Below, one piece after another: positions 8,797-19,629 of a stretch of 64,000 nucleotides of DNA; positions within the stretch are counted from its first letter, which is position 1, and the number at the start of each line of letters is the position of its first letter. Below the pieces are notes generated by a model. It worked only from the letters and a program-made list of their open reading frames with translations. It was not told the origin of the DNA and ran no database searches. The DNA comes from Pseudomonas putida (GTDB lineage: Bacteria; Pseudomonadota; Gammaproteobacteria; Pseudomonadales; Pseudomonadaceae). The stretch is from the NCBI RefSeq assembly GCF_016406145.1, contig NZ_CP066306.1, positions 5,684,501 to 5,748,500 on the forward strand, written 5' to 3'. Made by a program: the position numbers and the translations under genes.

Positions 8797-9204
8797 GTGG
8801 AAGAAGTGATCGAACAACTCCGTGAAGCCAATGAGCCGGTACCGGTGCCCCTGGAGCTTCCCGATGAGGACCAACTGGTCGAGATCGAGGAACAACTGTT
8901 CATCAACATTCCGTTCGTGTTCAAAGAGTTCCTTTTGACCGTCAGCGACGTGGTGTACGGCTCGCTGGAGCCGGTGACCGTCACCGATCCGCAGTCACAC
9001 ACCTACCTGCCCGACGTGGCAGCCAATGCATGGGACGCGGGCGTACCGCGTGACCTGATCCCGCTGTGCCAGGACGGTGACAACTTCTACTGCGTCGAGG
9101 AAGACGGCACGGTAGTGCTGTGGGATGGCGACGAGGAAGGGGTTGGCGAAGACAGCTGGGAATCGGTCTGGCACTGGGCACGGGACGTCTGGCTGGAAAG
9201 CTGA
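8797..9204 (+). CDS. SMI1/KNR4 family protein
   Basis: A 135-residue acidic protein starting at GTG 8797 behind a good GGAGG-type site. The core around residues 22-60 (LPDEDQLVEIEEQLFINIPF, then FKEFLLTVSD) and the later FYCVEEDGTVVLWD match the SMI1/KNR4 (SUKH) fold. In bacteria these are often immunity proteins against contact-dependent or Rhs toxins, but many are stand-alone. No toxin gene is adjacent, so immunity is only a possibility. Confidence 0.75.
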   Translation: MEEVIEQLREANEPVPVPLELPDEDQLVEIEEQLFINIPFVFKEFLLTVSDVVYGSLEPVTVTDPQSHTYLPDVAANAWDAGVPRDLIPLCQDGDNFYCVEEDGTVVLWDGDEEGVGEDSWESVWHWARDVWLES

Positions 9205-9215
9205 TCACTCGCACA

Positions 9216-9242
9216 GTCGCCAGGCTTTAAGCGCCTGGCGAC
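9216..9242. terminator. Bidirectional terminator-like hairpin
   Basis: GTCGCCAGGC and GCCTGGCGAC form a perfect 10-bp stem with a 7-nt loop between two convergent genes. There is no clear U-tract. Confidence 0.6.
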
Positions 9243-9295
9243 ATCGTTACCGCTCTTTTCCTCGCACGTTGACGGAATCTCCCGTAGAGCGCCCA

Positions 9296-11056
9296 TCAGT
9301 GCGTATTTTCCCGGCTGTTTTCCAGCGTCTCCAGCAGGGCGATCTGCATCCGCGAATGCACACGGATGAACCAGCGCCACAACACCGCCACCACTATCGC
9401 GGCCACCACGGCGATGATCAGCAGCAATTCGTTGGTCGGCAGGATGCTTGCCGACAACGCCGACAGCAGCAGGAAGATGACCAGCAGTGACAGCAGCGGG
9501 ATCACTTCGGCCACTACACGGCGAACGCGCTGGGTATGGCGCCCTGCCATTTCCGGTTTGACACCCATCTCCGCCAACAACATCGACAGCGCTTTAAGCT
9601 TGCGATAGGCAGCGATAAGGAAGGGCAGCGACAACAACAGCGCCGCGCCCCAGATTATCGCCTTTTGCTGGCTGACATCGCTCACCCACTCACTGAGCCA
9701 AGTACCGATGCGTGCGGCGAAATACCCGCCACTGAAGAAGATCGCGACCACCAGCGCCAGGTTGACACCTACCTGCAGCAGAATGCGCCGGATCATCGCG
9801 GCCAGCATCGCGCTTTCACCCTGCGGCTGGATACTGCGCAGCCACTCGCCATACAGCGACAGCACCCGCGACAGCCGGCTCGGCATCACCTTGCCCAGCT
9901 TCAGCGACAGCGGGTCCGCAGCACGGATGAGATAGGGCGTAAGCAACGTGGTGATGGCCGAAACAGCCACCGCAACCGGATAGAGGAAGTCACTGGTAAC
10001 CTGTAGCGTCATGCCCAAGGCCGCAATGATGAAAGAGAATTCGCCAATCTGTGACAGCCCCATGCCCACGCGCAGCGAGGTACGGCCGTCGTTGCCGGCA
10101 ATGAATGCACCCATGCCGCAAGAGAGCATCTTGCCCAGCACCACGGCTACGGTGATCACCATAATCGGCCAGGCGTAGTCGAGCAGCACGTTCGGGTCGA
10201 TCATCAAGCCGATGGCGACGAAGAAAATGGCGCTGAACAAGTCACGCACCGGCTCTATCAGCCGTTCGATCTTCAGCAACTGGCGGGATTCGGCCATGAT
10301 CGCACCGATCAGGAAGGCCCCCAGCACCATGCTGTACTCGAGTTTAACCACCAGCAGGCAGAAACCGAAGCACAGGCCCAGCACGGTGATCAGCAACATC
10401 TCGTTGCTCTCGAATTTCGCGACGTAGGCCAGCAATCGCGGCACCAGCAAAATGCCGATAACCAGCGCCACGATCATGAACAGCGACAGCTTGCCGACCG
10501 TGGAAAAGACCTCTCCGGAACTGACCGTACCACTGACTGCAATCCCTGACAGCAGGGCGATGATGCCGATGCCGAGAATATCCTCGACGATCAGTACGCC
10601 GAAGATCAGCTGGGCAAAGCGCTCGTTTTTCATCTTCAGGTCGTTGAGTGCCTTGACGATGATGGTGGTCGAGGAAATCGCCAGGATCGCACCGAGGAAC
10701 AGCGAGTCCATGGTGCTCCAGCCAAACCAGCGGCCGATCTCGAAACCGATCCAGATCATCAGGACGATTTCCAGAAACGCTGCAATGAACGCCGTGGCCC
10801 CCACCTTGAACAGCTTGCGCAGGCTGAACTCAAGGCCCAGGCAGAACATCAGGAAGATCACGCCCAGCTCGGCGAGGGTCTTGATGGTGTCTTCATCATG
10901 AATCAGGCCGAAGGGCGGGGTGTGCGGGCCGATGATGAAACCGGCGACGATGTAGCCCAGCACTACTGGCTGCTTGAAGCGATGAAAGAGGATCGTCACT
11001 ACCCCGGCGACCAGCATGATCACTGCCAGATCCTGGATAAAGCTGATGGCATGCAT
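9296..11056 (-). CDS. KefB/CPA2-type monovalent cation:proton antiporter
   Basis: A 586-residue inner-membrane antiporter. The N-terminal ~385 residues are the Na+/H+ exchanger domain of the CPA2 family (VVLGYIVAGFIIGPHTPPFG, then LGVIFLMFCLGLEFSLRKL, and SSTTIIVKAL). The C-terminal part has further hydrophobic segments (LALVVAIFFSGGYFAARI and LLSLLVIFLLLSALSAS) and not the RCK/TrkA-N nucleotide-binding domain of true KefB/KefC. It therefore probably lacks glutathione/NAD gating. ATG 11056 (MHAISFIQDL) is the natural start; upstream open frame is not conserved-looking. The transported ion (K+ or Na+) cannot be read from sequence. Confidence 0.88.
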   Translation of the reverse strand: MHAISFIQDLAVIMLVAGVVTILFHRFKQPVVLGYIVAGFIIGPHTPPFGLIHDEDTIKTLAELGVIFLMFCLGLEFSLRKLFKVGATAFIAAFLEIVLMIWIGFEIGRWFGWSTMDSLFLGAILAISSTTIIVKALNDLKMKNERFAQLIFGVLIVEDILGIGIIALLSGIAVSGTVSSGEVFSTVGKLSLFMIVALVIGILLVPRLLAYVAKFESNEMLLITVLGLCFGFCLLVVKLEYSMVLGAFLIGAIMAESRQLLKIERLIEPVRDLFSAIFFVAIGLMIDPNVLLDYAWPIMVITVAVVLGKMLSCGMGAFIAGNDGRTSLRVGMGLSQIGEFSFIIAALGMTLQVTSDFLYPVAVAVSAITTLLTPYLIRAADPLSLKLGKVMPSRLSRVLSLYGEWLRSIQPQGESAMLAAMIRRILLQVGVNLALVVAIFFSGGYFAARIGTWLSEWVSDVSQQKAIIWGAALLLSLPFLIAAYRKLKALSMLLAEMGVKPEMAGRHTQRVRRVVAEVIPLLSLLVIFLLLSALSASILPTNELLLIIAVVAAIVVAVLWRWFIRVHSRMQIALLETLENSRENTH

Positions 11057-11326
11057 GGCGCGATACTCCTTTTCGTTGCCCGGGCAAACCGCTCCTCTGC
11101 CAAGGCAAACCCGAGCGAGCAGCAAGTACATACTGTATTGAATGCAGGAAGGCCCATGTTGCATGGGCGTACTCAGGGTAACATCGCACCCCGCCGCATA
11201 ATGCCGACGCAATATGTAGAAACAGATCGGCCGGTCAACGGCCCCTGATGGCATGATCGGCGTGACGACGGAGCGTCTGTCAACGTCCCGTATCAGGAAG
11301 GCAAACTTCAAGAGGGGAAACAGAAA

Positions 11327-11863
11327 GTGTCAGCAGATACCCGCCCCGATTCAGCGCAACCTCACCGTGAGCACACTATGGAACCTGGAAACGCCCAGCT
11401 GAGCATGACCGTCCTGATGACCCCGGACATGGCCAACTTTTCTGGCAACGTACATGGCGGCACCTTGCTCAAGTATCTCGATGAAGTGGCCTATGCCTGC
11501 GCCAGCCGCTATGCCGGCAGCTATGTGGTAACCCTCTCGGTCGACCAGGTGATTTTCCGCGAGCCGGTGCACGTAGGCGAACTCGTGACGTTCCTGGCCT
11601 CGGTCAACTACACCGGCAATACCTCCATGGAGGTGGGCATCAAGGTGGTCACCGAGAACATTCGCGAACGCTCGGTGCGTCATTCCAACAGCTGTTTTTT
11701 CACCATGGTCGCGGTCGACGACAACCGCCGCCCGGTCCCTGTCCCTGCCCGTCAGCCGCAGTCCAGTGAAGAAAAGCGACGTTTCCTACAGGGCCAGCAA
11801 CGCCGGCAGATCCGTCAGGAACTGGAAAAGCGTTACCAGGACTTGAAGACCGACGCCCTTTAA
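11327..11863 (+). CDS. Acyl-CoA thioesterase, hotdog fold (YciA/BACH type)
   Basis: A 178-residue cytosolic acyl-CoA hydrolase. The hotdog core lies at about residues 25-140 ([18 protein letters not shown]: the HGG..LKYLDE motif carries the active-site Asp; then [18 protein letters not shown]). The charged C-terminal tail ([20 protein letters not shown]) resembles that of other family members. GTG 11327 has an AGAGGGG site upstream; ATG 11378 (MEPGNAQL) is the alternative. It converges with pdxY and the two stops overlap by 4 bp. Confidence 0.9.
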   Translation: MSADTRPDSAQPHREHTMEPGNAQLSMTVLMTPDMANFSGNVHGGTLLKYLDEVAYACASRYAGSYVVTLSVDQVIFREPVHVGELVTFLASVNYTGNTSMEVGIKVVTENIRERSVRHSNSCFFTMVAVDDNRRPVPVPARQPQSSEEKRRFLQGQQRRQIRQELEKRYQDLKTDAL

Positions 11864-12732
11864 AACGCCAAGCGCTGCGCCTCGAAACGCACACGCGGGT
11901 AAGCGATGCGGTCCTGGGCCCGCACCAGCTGCAGTTCGTAGCTGGCGCAGGCCTGGGTTTCCAGCAACACCTCATGCACGGCTGCCGCGGTGTACTCGAA
12001 GGCTTGCACCCAGCTGTCGCCCAACAGCACCCGGGCCAGGAACAGCCCTGAGGTCAAGTCCCCTACCCCGACCGGCTGGCGAGGGAATGCCAGCAGCGGG
12101 CGGCGCAAGTGCCAGCTGTGGTCACGGGTGACCAGCAACATTTCGAACATGTCTTCGCAACGTCCTGGGTAGGCCAGATGCTTGACCAGCACAACCTGCG
12201 GGCCACGCTCGAGCAGGCCGCGAGCCATGCGCACGCAATCTTCCAGGCTTTGCGCGCGCCGGCCGCAAAAGCTGTCCAGCTCCAGCTGGTTGGGACACAG
12301 GATGTCAGCCTGGGCAACCGCGTCGTCCAGCAGGAACTCGCTCACCTCCTGGGGCACGATGCAGCCTTTCTCCGCATGCCCCATGACCGGGTCGCACAAG
12401 TACAGCGCCTTCGGGTTGACGGCCTTGATCCGCTCAACACCTGCCAATATCGCCCGCCCCTGCTCGGCGCTACCCAGATAGCCCGAGAGCACGGCATCGC
12501 AATGGCCCAGTTCGCCAATGTTGGAAATGCCTTCCACCAACGCAGGAATTTGCGCTGGAGCAAGCACTTCGCCCGCCCACTGGCCATACTGAGTGTGGTT
12601 GGAGAACTGCACGGTATTGAGCGGCCAGACATTGACCCCGATACGCTGCATTGGGAACACCGCAGCGCTGTTACCGGCGTGGCCGAACACCACGTGGGAC
12701 TGAATGGCGAGCAGGTGCGGGGTACGTTTCAT
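11860..12732 (-). CDS. pdxY: Pyridoxal kinase PdxY
   Basis: A 290-residue ribokinase-fold enzyme that phosphorylates pyridoxal with ATP in the vitamin B6 salvage pathway. It shows the family opening [19 protein letters not shown], the substrate-lid region [10 protein letters not shown], the motif [10 protein letters not shown] and the ATP/anion-hole segment [16 protein letters not shown] with the catalytic Asp. ATG 12732 gives MKRTPHLL. Monocistronic in appearance. Confidence 0.95.
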   Translation of the reverse strand: MKRTPHLLAIQSHVVFGHAGNSAAVFPMQRIGVNVWPLNTVQFSNHTQYGQWAGEVLAPAQIPALVEGISNIGELGHCDAVLSGYLGSAEQGRAILAGVERIKAVNPKALYLCDPVMGHAEKGCIVPQEVSEFLLDDAVAQADILCPNQLELDSFCGRRAQSLEDCVRMARGLLERGPQVVLVKHLAYPGRCEDMFEMLLVTRDHSWHLRRPLLAFPRQPVGVGDLTSGLFLARVLLGDSWVQAFEYTAAAVHEVLLETQACASYELQLVRAQDRIAYPRVRFEAQRLAF

Positions 12733-12852
12733 GCGGGCGTTTTCCAAAGCTGTTTCAAGGACTGTGCGTCGCGCAGTATGAACTCGATTGCCACCTGTAC
12801 GACAGACCAGGGACGCAGTTAAGCTGGATCGACCTGTTTGGAGCATACGCAA

Positions 12853-13245
12853 ATGTTGACCCTGGAGAATCTCTTCGTCCTGATGCTGGTGGCCACGGCA
12901 GGCGCTTGGTTATGGCACAACCACGGGCTGCGCGAGAAGGCCCTGGAACGGGTCAAACAGCATTGTGCCAAGCTGGATCTGGAGCTGCTCGACGATGCCG
13001 TCGCGCTCAAGCGCATCGCATTCCTGCGCGATGCCAATGGCAGAAAGCGCCTGGCCCGTGTGTATGCCTTCGAGTTCACTGTCACCGGCGAACAACGCCA
13101 CCCGGGCACGGTGACTCAGTTTGGCGCTCATAGCGTGCAGATTGAGCTGGCGCCCTACCCGTTCGAGATCAATACGCCGCCACGGGCCGACAACGTGATC
13201 GAGATGAAACAATGGCGCCAGGAACACAATCGCTGGCACAACTGA
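12853..13245 (+). CDS. DUF3301 domain protein, single-pass membrane
   Basis: A 130-residue protein with one N-terminal membrane segment (about residues 5-21, [17 protein letters not shown]) and a soluble domain of the DUF3301 type ([22 protein letters not shown], then [10 protein letters not shown]). Function unknown. Start ATG 12853 follows GGAG by 10 nt. Its stop touches the stop of the convergent CobW gene with no space between. Confidence 0.8.
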   Translation: MLTLENLFVLMLVATAGAWLWHNHGLREKALERVKQHCAKLDLELLDDAVALKRIAFLRDANGRKRLARVYAFEFTVTGEQRHPGTVTQFGAHSVQIELAPYPFEINTPPRADNVIEMKQWRQEHNRWHN

Positions 13246-14217
13246 TTACATCACCCGGCAGGCTTCCAGCGCAGCCTGCAGCGCTCGCAGGGTTTGGGGC
13301 TGGTCGAAAATCAGCTCAATCCGGGTGTCTTTGCGCCAGTCACTCGGCTGCCAAACCGGCAAGTTGCCGTCAAGGCCGTTGAAAGACTGCCAACCCTGCG
13401 GGCTGTGGATAACCCCCTTTGCCCGACGCCATGAGTGAGAGTCAAGTAAGCCACGCAAGGCCTGTGGATCGAATTGCTGACTTGGGTGCCAGCGCCAGCC
13501 GACACTCCAGCCACCTTCGCCTTGCTGTGCATGGCAGATTGGCTGTCGAGGATCTATCCACAGGGCGCCTTTAGCCGGCTGGGGATTACCCACAACGGCT
13601 TTATCCACAGAACCATCGCCCGCTGAACCTGTGGATGAATGAGGGAGGCTGGAAATTGCTAACAGCCCTTGGTCTGTCCAAACGCCCTGTTTCGCTGTAA
13701 TTTCCTTGTTTATCAACAACCTACTATTTTCATTCACATCCGCGCTTTTATTGAAAACGACCAGTCCGGCAGCTTCCAGAGCCTGTTGTTGAGCATCGGG
13801 CAACGGCTCACCTCGCGCCAGCGCTTGAGCATCCACAACCATCACCATCGGCTGCAGCATCAGAACCCCCGCCCAAGGAGCCTGGTTCAGTTGAGTCAGT
13901 AACTGCAAGGGGTGACCAAGACCCGAGGGTTCGATGAACAACCGGTCGGGCCGCGCCTTGCGCAATAGGCGCCCCAGCCCGACCTGGAACGGTGTGCCAT
14001 TGACGCAGCACAGGCAACCACCCGCCACTTCAGCAATGGCAACACCATCTTCATCACGGCTGAGCAGGGCCGCATCCAGGCCGATCTGGCCAAACTCGTT
14101 GACCAGTACGGCCCAACGCTCGCCGGCCGGGCGCTGAGCCATCAGCTGCCGGATGAGGCTGGTTTTACCTGCACCCAAGGGGCCAGCGATCACGTGGGTA
14201 GGAATGTTCTGCAGCAT
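13246..14217 (-). CDS. CobW/COG0523-family metal-chaperone GTPase
   Basis: A 323-residue G3E GTPase with Walker A GPLGAGKTS, the metal-binding motif GGCLCC (CxCC), the Walker B-like LFIEPSGLGHP and a C-terminal CobW domain. It is the third gene of a leftward zinc-starvation operon (zigA, the DUF1826 gene, this gene) and sits 39 bp after the DUF1826 stop. It probably delivers Zn2+ to a client protein or maintains a pool under limitation. It is shorter than ZigA and clearly a paralogue rather than a duplicate. Confidence 0.85.
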   Translation of the reverse strand: MLQNIPTHVIAGPLGAGKTSLIRQLMAQRPAGERWAVLVNEFGQIGLDAALLSRDEDGVAIAEVAGGCLCCVNGTPFQVGLGRLLRKARPDRLFIEPSGLGHPLQLLTQLNQAPWAGVLMLQPMVMVVDAQALARGEPLPDAQQQALEAAGLVVFNKSADVNENSRLLINKEITAKQGVWTDQGLLAISSLPHSSTGSAGDGSVDKAVVGNPQPAKGALWIDPRQPICHAQQGEGGWSVGWRWHPSQQFDPQALRGLLDSHSWRRAKGVIHSPQGWQSFNGLDGNLPVWQPSDWRKDTRIELIFDQPQTLRALQAALEACRVM

Positions 14218-14256
14218 GCGCTTACTTCAGGGCGGAGTTCACCCCACTATGCCCCG

Positions 14257-14879
14257 TCACGCCAACCAGTCAAGGCTGAGTAACAGGCGAGGGTCATGGC
14301 CAACGGGCGAGCGATGGATCAGGCCTGCCCCTTCGTTGCCTAACCATTTTTCGCCCTTCAGCAGCGCAACATCACCCGCTTGCAGTCGTTGGATGTTATC
14401 CACAGGTGCCGGTGCGAACTGCAATCCGGCTCGTTCAATGGCACCTTCGCGCAGCCATTCGCTGCCGCAGCCCACATAAGTCGTGAGCAGGCGCACAGGC
14501 ACGTTATCCACATGGAAGCGCGGGCACATGGCGTTGTGCAGCACCCGCACGCGCAGACCGACCCGACGCGCACCCAGCAGGCACGTATAAGCTGAAACCA
14601 GCCAGCACACATCTGCGACGAAACCCTCATAGCCCTGCAGATCGGCCGCTTCCCCCAAAAAGCCCGGCAGTAACGGCGGCTCATGCTCATCCACATCGAG
14701 CACCCGCTGGTCCGCCAACGGTTGGCCGAGGCTGACCACCAATCCCGCGAAGTCTTCAACCTGGGCAGGCAAACGTCGCTGCCAGACTGCCATGTTCACG
14801 CCCTCTTGAAATATGTCGGTGAGTACCCGAGGGGATTCGCCGTGGACTTGGCGGATATCCACATGCTGAGCCGCTGGCG

Positions 14880-14883
<4 letters not shown>
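14257..14883 (-). CDS. DUF1826 domain protein
   Basis: A 208-residue protein of the DUF1826 family, often found next to COG0523 GTPases in Zur regulons. Residues around [20 protein letters not shown] carry His/Cys positions consistent with metal binding. Its ATG overlaps the zigA stop by 4 bp (ATGA), so the two genes are translationally coupled. The biochemical role is unknown; a function in zinc-limited growth is inferred from context. Confidence 0.85.
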
Positions 14884-16088
<1,205 letters not shown>

Positions 16089-16135
16089 GGCGAAACCTCT
16101 ACAGGCGGACGCATTCGAAACGATGCATTGCACAA

Positions 16136-16150
16136 TGTTATAAAGTAACA
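16136..16150. promoter_or_regulatory. Zur box (zinc uptake regulator operator)
   Basis: TGTTATAAAGTAACA carries TGTTA/TAACA arms and fits the known gamma-proteobacterial Zur consensus (GTTATATNATAAC-like). It sits between zigA and the divergent secreted-protein/folE2 genes, so Zur-Zn could silence both directions. Confidence 0.8.
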
Positions 16151-16199
16151 ATACAATTTCGCCAAGCCGTACTCGTCGGATGAGTACCCGGAGATGGAA

Positions 16200-16580
16200 A
16201 TGAACCTGTCACCTGCCACCCTGTTGCTGCTGCTCGCTGCGCCTACATCCTTGCTTGCGATGCCTCAGCAAAACACGCTGGCGGTATGCACACGCAGCGC
16301 GACGCTGTTGGCCTGCAAGGACGCCAATGGCAGTTACTACAGCGTGCGTACGGAGGGCAGCCACTTCTACCTGCGCGGCTTCGACAGTGCGTCGCGCCGC
16401 TTATGGGCGCAAACCAACAGCCGCTATGGAGCGCTGACATTCTTCACCGGCCTGGCCAGCGATGGTGAAGCCTGGGTTGGCTACAGCCGCCGAGTTGGCT
16501 GGACCTCTCTTAACCGCGTTTCCAGCTCCAACGGCCAACGGTTCAATCTGCATTGCAGCATGGTCGGTGGCTGCCGCTGA
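16200..16580 (+). CDS. Secreted hypothetical protein of the Zur locus
   Basis: A 126-residue protein with a clear signal peptide ([20 protein letters not shown]). The mature part has four cysteines (near VCTRS, LACKD, LHCSM and GGCR), which could form two disulfides. ATG 16200 is preferred over ATG 16194 because GGAG at 16190-16193 is then 6 nt away. It is the first gene after the Zur box and 24 bp ahead of folE2, so it is probably zinc-regulated. No family recognised. Confidence 0.75.
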   Translation: MNLSPATLLLLLAAPTSLLAMPQQNTLAVCTRSATLLACKDANGSYYSVRTEGSHFYLRGFDSASRRLWAQTNSRYGALTFFTGLASDGEAWVGYSRRVGWTSLNRVSSSNGQRFNLHCSMVGGCR

Positions 16581-16604
16581 CATTTCTTTTATCTGGTATT
16601 GCCA

Positions 16605-17492
16605 ATGACTAGCCTGACGCTCCCCGATATCGCCGCACAGAAACATCAGCATGCTACGCCACTGGCCTGGGTGGGCATGTGCGGGATCGCCCTGCCCGTG
16701 CACTTCGACGGGCGTAGCGTGGCTGCTATGGCCGATGCAGGTGTAAGCCTGGAGGATGGCTCCTCGCGCGGTATCCATATGTCCCGGCTGTACCTGTCAC
16801 TGGAACGTCTCGAACGTCAATCACTGACTCCATTGGCAATCCGCCAAATACTCGCAGATTTTCTGGCTAGCCATGAGGGCCTATCCCATGCAGCCTACCT
16901 GCGTTTGACCTTCGATCATTTGTTGAAAAGGCCGGCCTTGGTCAGCCCATTGGCAGGATGGAAAAGCTATTCGATCACCGTGGATGCCAAGATTGAAAAT
17001 GGAATGTTCCACGTGGAACTATCGGTTCGCGTGCCTTATTCGTCGACCTGCCCATGCTCTGCGGCACTTGCACGGCAATTGATTCAGCAACAATTCCAGG
17101 CAGACTTTTCCGGGCAGGCAATAAACCGAGAGGCGGTCCTGGAGTGGTTGGGCAGTAGCCACGGCATTGTTGCTACTCCCCACAGCCAACGGAGCCTGGC
17201 TGAGGTTAACGTACGCTTGGGCGACAGGCTGGAGGTACTGCCGGTCACGGAGCTGATAGACCGGATTGAGGCAAGCTTGGGCACCGCCGTTCAAACAGCC
17301 GTGAAACGCGCAGACGAACAAGCGTTCGCCTTGGCCAACGGACAGAACCTGATGTTTTGCGAAGATGCCGCCCGCCGATTGCATCAGGCGCTGCAGCAGA
17401 TGGATTGGGCCAAGGCATTCAAGCTGCGCGTGGAACATGCAGAAAGCCTGCATGCCCACGACGCAGTAGCGGCCAGCCAATGGCAATGGTGA
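16605..17492 (+). CDS. folE2: GTP cyclohydrolase FolE2 (type IB, zinc-independent)
   Basis: A 295-residue enzyme that makes 7,8-dihydroneopterin triphosphate from GTP at the head of folate synthesis. Unlike FolE (type IA) it does not require Zn2+, so it replaces FolE in zinc starvation; this matches its place beside a Zur box. It shows the family's VPYSSTCPCSAALA segment with the conserved Cys and the C-terminal region FCEDAARRLHQALQQ. ATG 16605 is used; the in-frame TTG two codons earlier is unlikely. Confidence 0.93.
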   Translation: MTSLTLPDIAAQKHQHATPLAWVGMCGIALPVHFDGRSVAAMADAGVSLEDGSSRGIHMSRLYLSLERLERQSLTPLAIRQILADFLASHEGLSHAAYLRLTFDHLLKRPALVSPLAGWKSYSITVDAKIENGMFHVELSVRVPYSSTCPCSAALARQLIQQQFQADFSGQAINREAVLEWLGSSHGIVATPHSQRSLAEVNVRLGDRLEVLPVTELIDRIEASLGTAVQTAVKRADEQAFALANGQNLMFCEDAARRLHQALQQMDWAKAFKLRVEHAESLHAHDAVAASQWQW

Positions 17493-17496
17493 GTAT

Positions 17497-18024
17497 TCAG
17501 GTACGCGGTTTTACTGTTCCACAGTCATTTCCCAGCCATACGGCACGGGTATTCATACTGCCCCGTTGCTGCACGCCCGAAGCATTGAAGGTCCCGTTGA
17601 CCTGGGTAGTGAACTCCTTATCGCTGAGGAAGGTAGCCTGGCCGGTACCCTGAGCTTTCGGGCAACTGAACTGAAACTTCCAGACATTGCCGGTCCGGTC
17701 GGTAATCTTTTGCGTGCAGCCTGACTGAGGGTCCTGCAAGGGAATATCGTTTGTTTTCACCTGCTCCGGCGTCAGGCATGAACGCACGCCATTACCTGCT
17801 ACTGCGATGCCTTGCTTGGCCAGCGCCCCTTCCATCATGGCCCTCTGCTCGGGCGGCAGGTTCTTCAGTTGGCCAAGCATGAACTGCATGTCCGGCAACG
17901 GCTTACCGTCGACCTGCATGTTGCTGGTGGTGAGTTCCCACAGCCCAGGCTGCAACATCTGCGCATGCACCAGTGGGCTGGCCAGGCCAAAAGCCAGGGC
18001 CAGCAGTGGCAGACGAATCTTCAT
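17497..18024 (-). CDS. DUF3617 periplasmic protein
   Basis: A 175-residue exported protein with signal peptide MKIRLPLLALAFGLASPLVHA. The mature chain (MLQPGLWELTTSNMQVDGKP, later SCLTPEQV and CTQKI) is typical of DUF3617, a family of unknown function. Paired cysteines suggest disulfides. It is monocistronic and ends 4 bp from the folE2 stop. Confidence 0.85.
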   Translation of the reverse strand: MKIRLPLLALAFGLASPLVHAQMLQPGLWELTTSNMQVDGKPLPDMQFMLGQLKNLPPEQRAMMEGALAKQGIAVAGNGVRSCLTPEQVKTNDIPLQDPQSGCTQKITDRTGNVWKFQFSCPKAQGTGQATFLSDKEFTTQVNGTFNASGVQQRGSMNTRAVWLGNDCGTVKPRT

Positions 18025-18154
18025 GGACGAACGCTCCTCAAAATAACCGACTCAATGGCCGGGCACAGGCTTAGACGGCAAAACCGCTTTCAGGTTGCAA
18101 GGAGGCCCTGGAAGTGTTCTGTTATCTGCTGTGTATTTGCCAAGCAGGATGCGT

Positions 18155-19594
18155 ATGGATTACCACAGCCCCTACTTCTTCGGCTATGTGCTCGGGCTCG
18201 TTCACTTGCTTGGCATCATCGCCGCGCTGCATGCGGTGTTTACCGTGCGTACTGCCCAAGGGGCCATTGCCTGGGCCATGTCGCTGTTCTTCATTCCCTA
18301 CTTCACCCTCATCCCCTACCTGGTATTCGGTGCCCGCTCCTTCAATGCCTACATAAAGGCTCGGCGCCAGGCCAACCAGGAAATGCACGTGGCCATGGCC
18401 AACCTCAACTGGCGGCCATGGGTGGAGGAAGCCCTCACCGCTCGGGAGTCGCAGAGCTACGCCGCCTTGCGTGCCATGCCGAAACTTGGGCGAATGCCAT
18501 GCCTGGCCAATAACCAAGTAAAGCTGTTGATCGATGGCAGGGCCACCTTCGACGCCATCTTCGCTGCTATCGAACAAGCGCGAGAAGTGGTGCTGGTACA
18601 GTTCTTCATCATCCACAACGACACCATTGGCAAAGCACTGCAGCAACTGTTGCTGCGCAAAGCGGCCGATGGCGTGAAGGTGTTCGTGCTGTATGACAGG
18701 GTTGGCAGCCATGCCTTGCCCGCCAGCTATAGCCAGAGCCTCAGAGACGCAGGTGTACAGATCCATGCCTTCGCCACCCGCCGCGGCTGGTTCAATCGCT
18801 TCCAGGTGAACTTCCGTAACCACCGCAAGATTGTCGTGGTCGATGGGGTCACCGGTTTCATTGGCGGGCACAACGTCGGTGATGAATACCTTGGCGGCAA
18901 CCCCCACCTCTCGCCCTGGCGTGATACCCACGTGCAGATCGGCGGCCCGGTGCTGGCCTGCCTGCAGGAGTCTTTCGCCGAAGACTGGTACTGGGCGACG
19001 CGTCAGCTACCTCCACTGATCCTGCCAGACGCCTATCCGGACAATGGTGTGCTGTGCCAGGCCTTGGCCAGCGGGCCGGCAGATCCCCAGGAAACCTGCT
19101 CACTGTTTTTCATCGAAGCCATCCACTCCGCGACTCGCCGCGTATGGATCACCAGCCCCTACTTCATTCCCGACGAGGCCGTGTTCGCCGCGCTGCGCCT
19201 GGCTGTACTGCGCGGCGTGGATGTGCGCATCCTGATTCCGGCTCGCCCCGACCATCGGATCGTTTACGCAGCCTCCAGCCTGTTCGCCTTCGAGGCCGTA
19301 CGGGCGGGGGTACGTATGTTCCGCTATCAGCCAGGTTTCCTTCATCAGAAGGTGGTGTTGGTGGACGACGAGGTCAGTGCTATCGGTAGTGCCAACCTGG
19401 ACAACCGCTCATTCCGTCTCAATTTCGAAATCACCCTGCTGACCGTGGATCGGGATTTCGCGGATCAGGTCGAAACGATGTTGACCACTGATTTCGAGCA
19501 GGCCAGGGAAATTACGCCTGAGGACAGCAGTAAAACCCACCGCATTCAACAGCTGGGGATGCGTATCGCGCGGTTGATTTCGCCGATACTCTGA
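18155..19594 (+). CDS. cls: Cardiolipin synthase
   Basis: A 479-residue inner-membrane enzyme that joins two phosphatidylglycerols into cardiolipin. Two N-terminal membrane segments ([20 protein letters not shown] and [20 protein letters not shown]) precede two phospholipase-D HKD motifs: [10 protein letters not shown] with HNVGDEY, and [26 protein letters not shown] 18155 ([10 protein letters not shown]) is the start; 60 nt of open frame upstream looks non-coding. Length is normal and both active sites are intact. Confidence 0.95.
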   Translation: MDYHSPYFFGYVLGLVHLLGIIAALHAVFTVRTAQGAIAWAMSLFFIPYFTLIPYLVFGARSFNAYIKARRQANQEMHVAMANLNWRPWVEEALTARESQSYAALRAMPKLGRMPCLANNQVKLLIDGRATFDAIFAAIEQAREVVLVQFFIIHNDTIGKALQQLLLRKAADGVKVFVLYDRVGSHALPASYSQSLRDAGVQIHAFATRRGWFNRFQVNFRNHRKIVVVDGVTGFIGGHNVGDEYLGGNPHLSPWRDTHVQIGGPVLACLQESFAEDWYWATRQLPPLILPDAYPDNGVLCQALASGPADPQETCSLFFIEAIHSATRRVWITSPYFIPDEAVFAALRLAVLRGVDVRILIPARPDHRIVYAASSLFAFEAVRAGVRMFRYQPGFLHQKVVLVDDEVSAIGSANLDNRSFRLNFEITLLTVDRDFADQVETMLTTDFEQAREITPEDSSKTHRIQQLGMRIARLISPIL

Positions 19595-19601
19595 TATGTG
19601 A

Positions 19602-19624
19602 CCGGGGCAGCTAAAGCGCCCCGG
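19602..19624. terminator. Bidirectional terminator-like hairpin between cls and cfa
   Basis: CCGGGGC and GCCCCGG form a 7-bp G/C stem around a 9-nt loop in the 35-bp gap between two convergent genes. Confidence 0.55.
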
Positions 19625-19629
19625 GGGAA

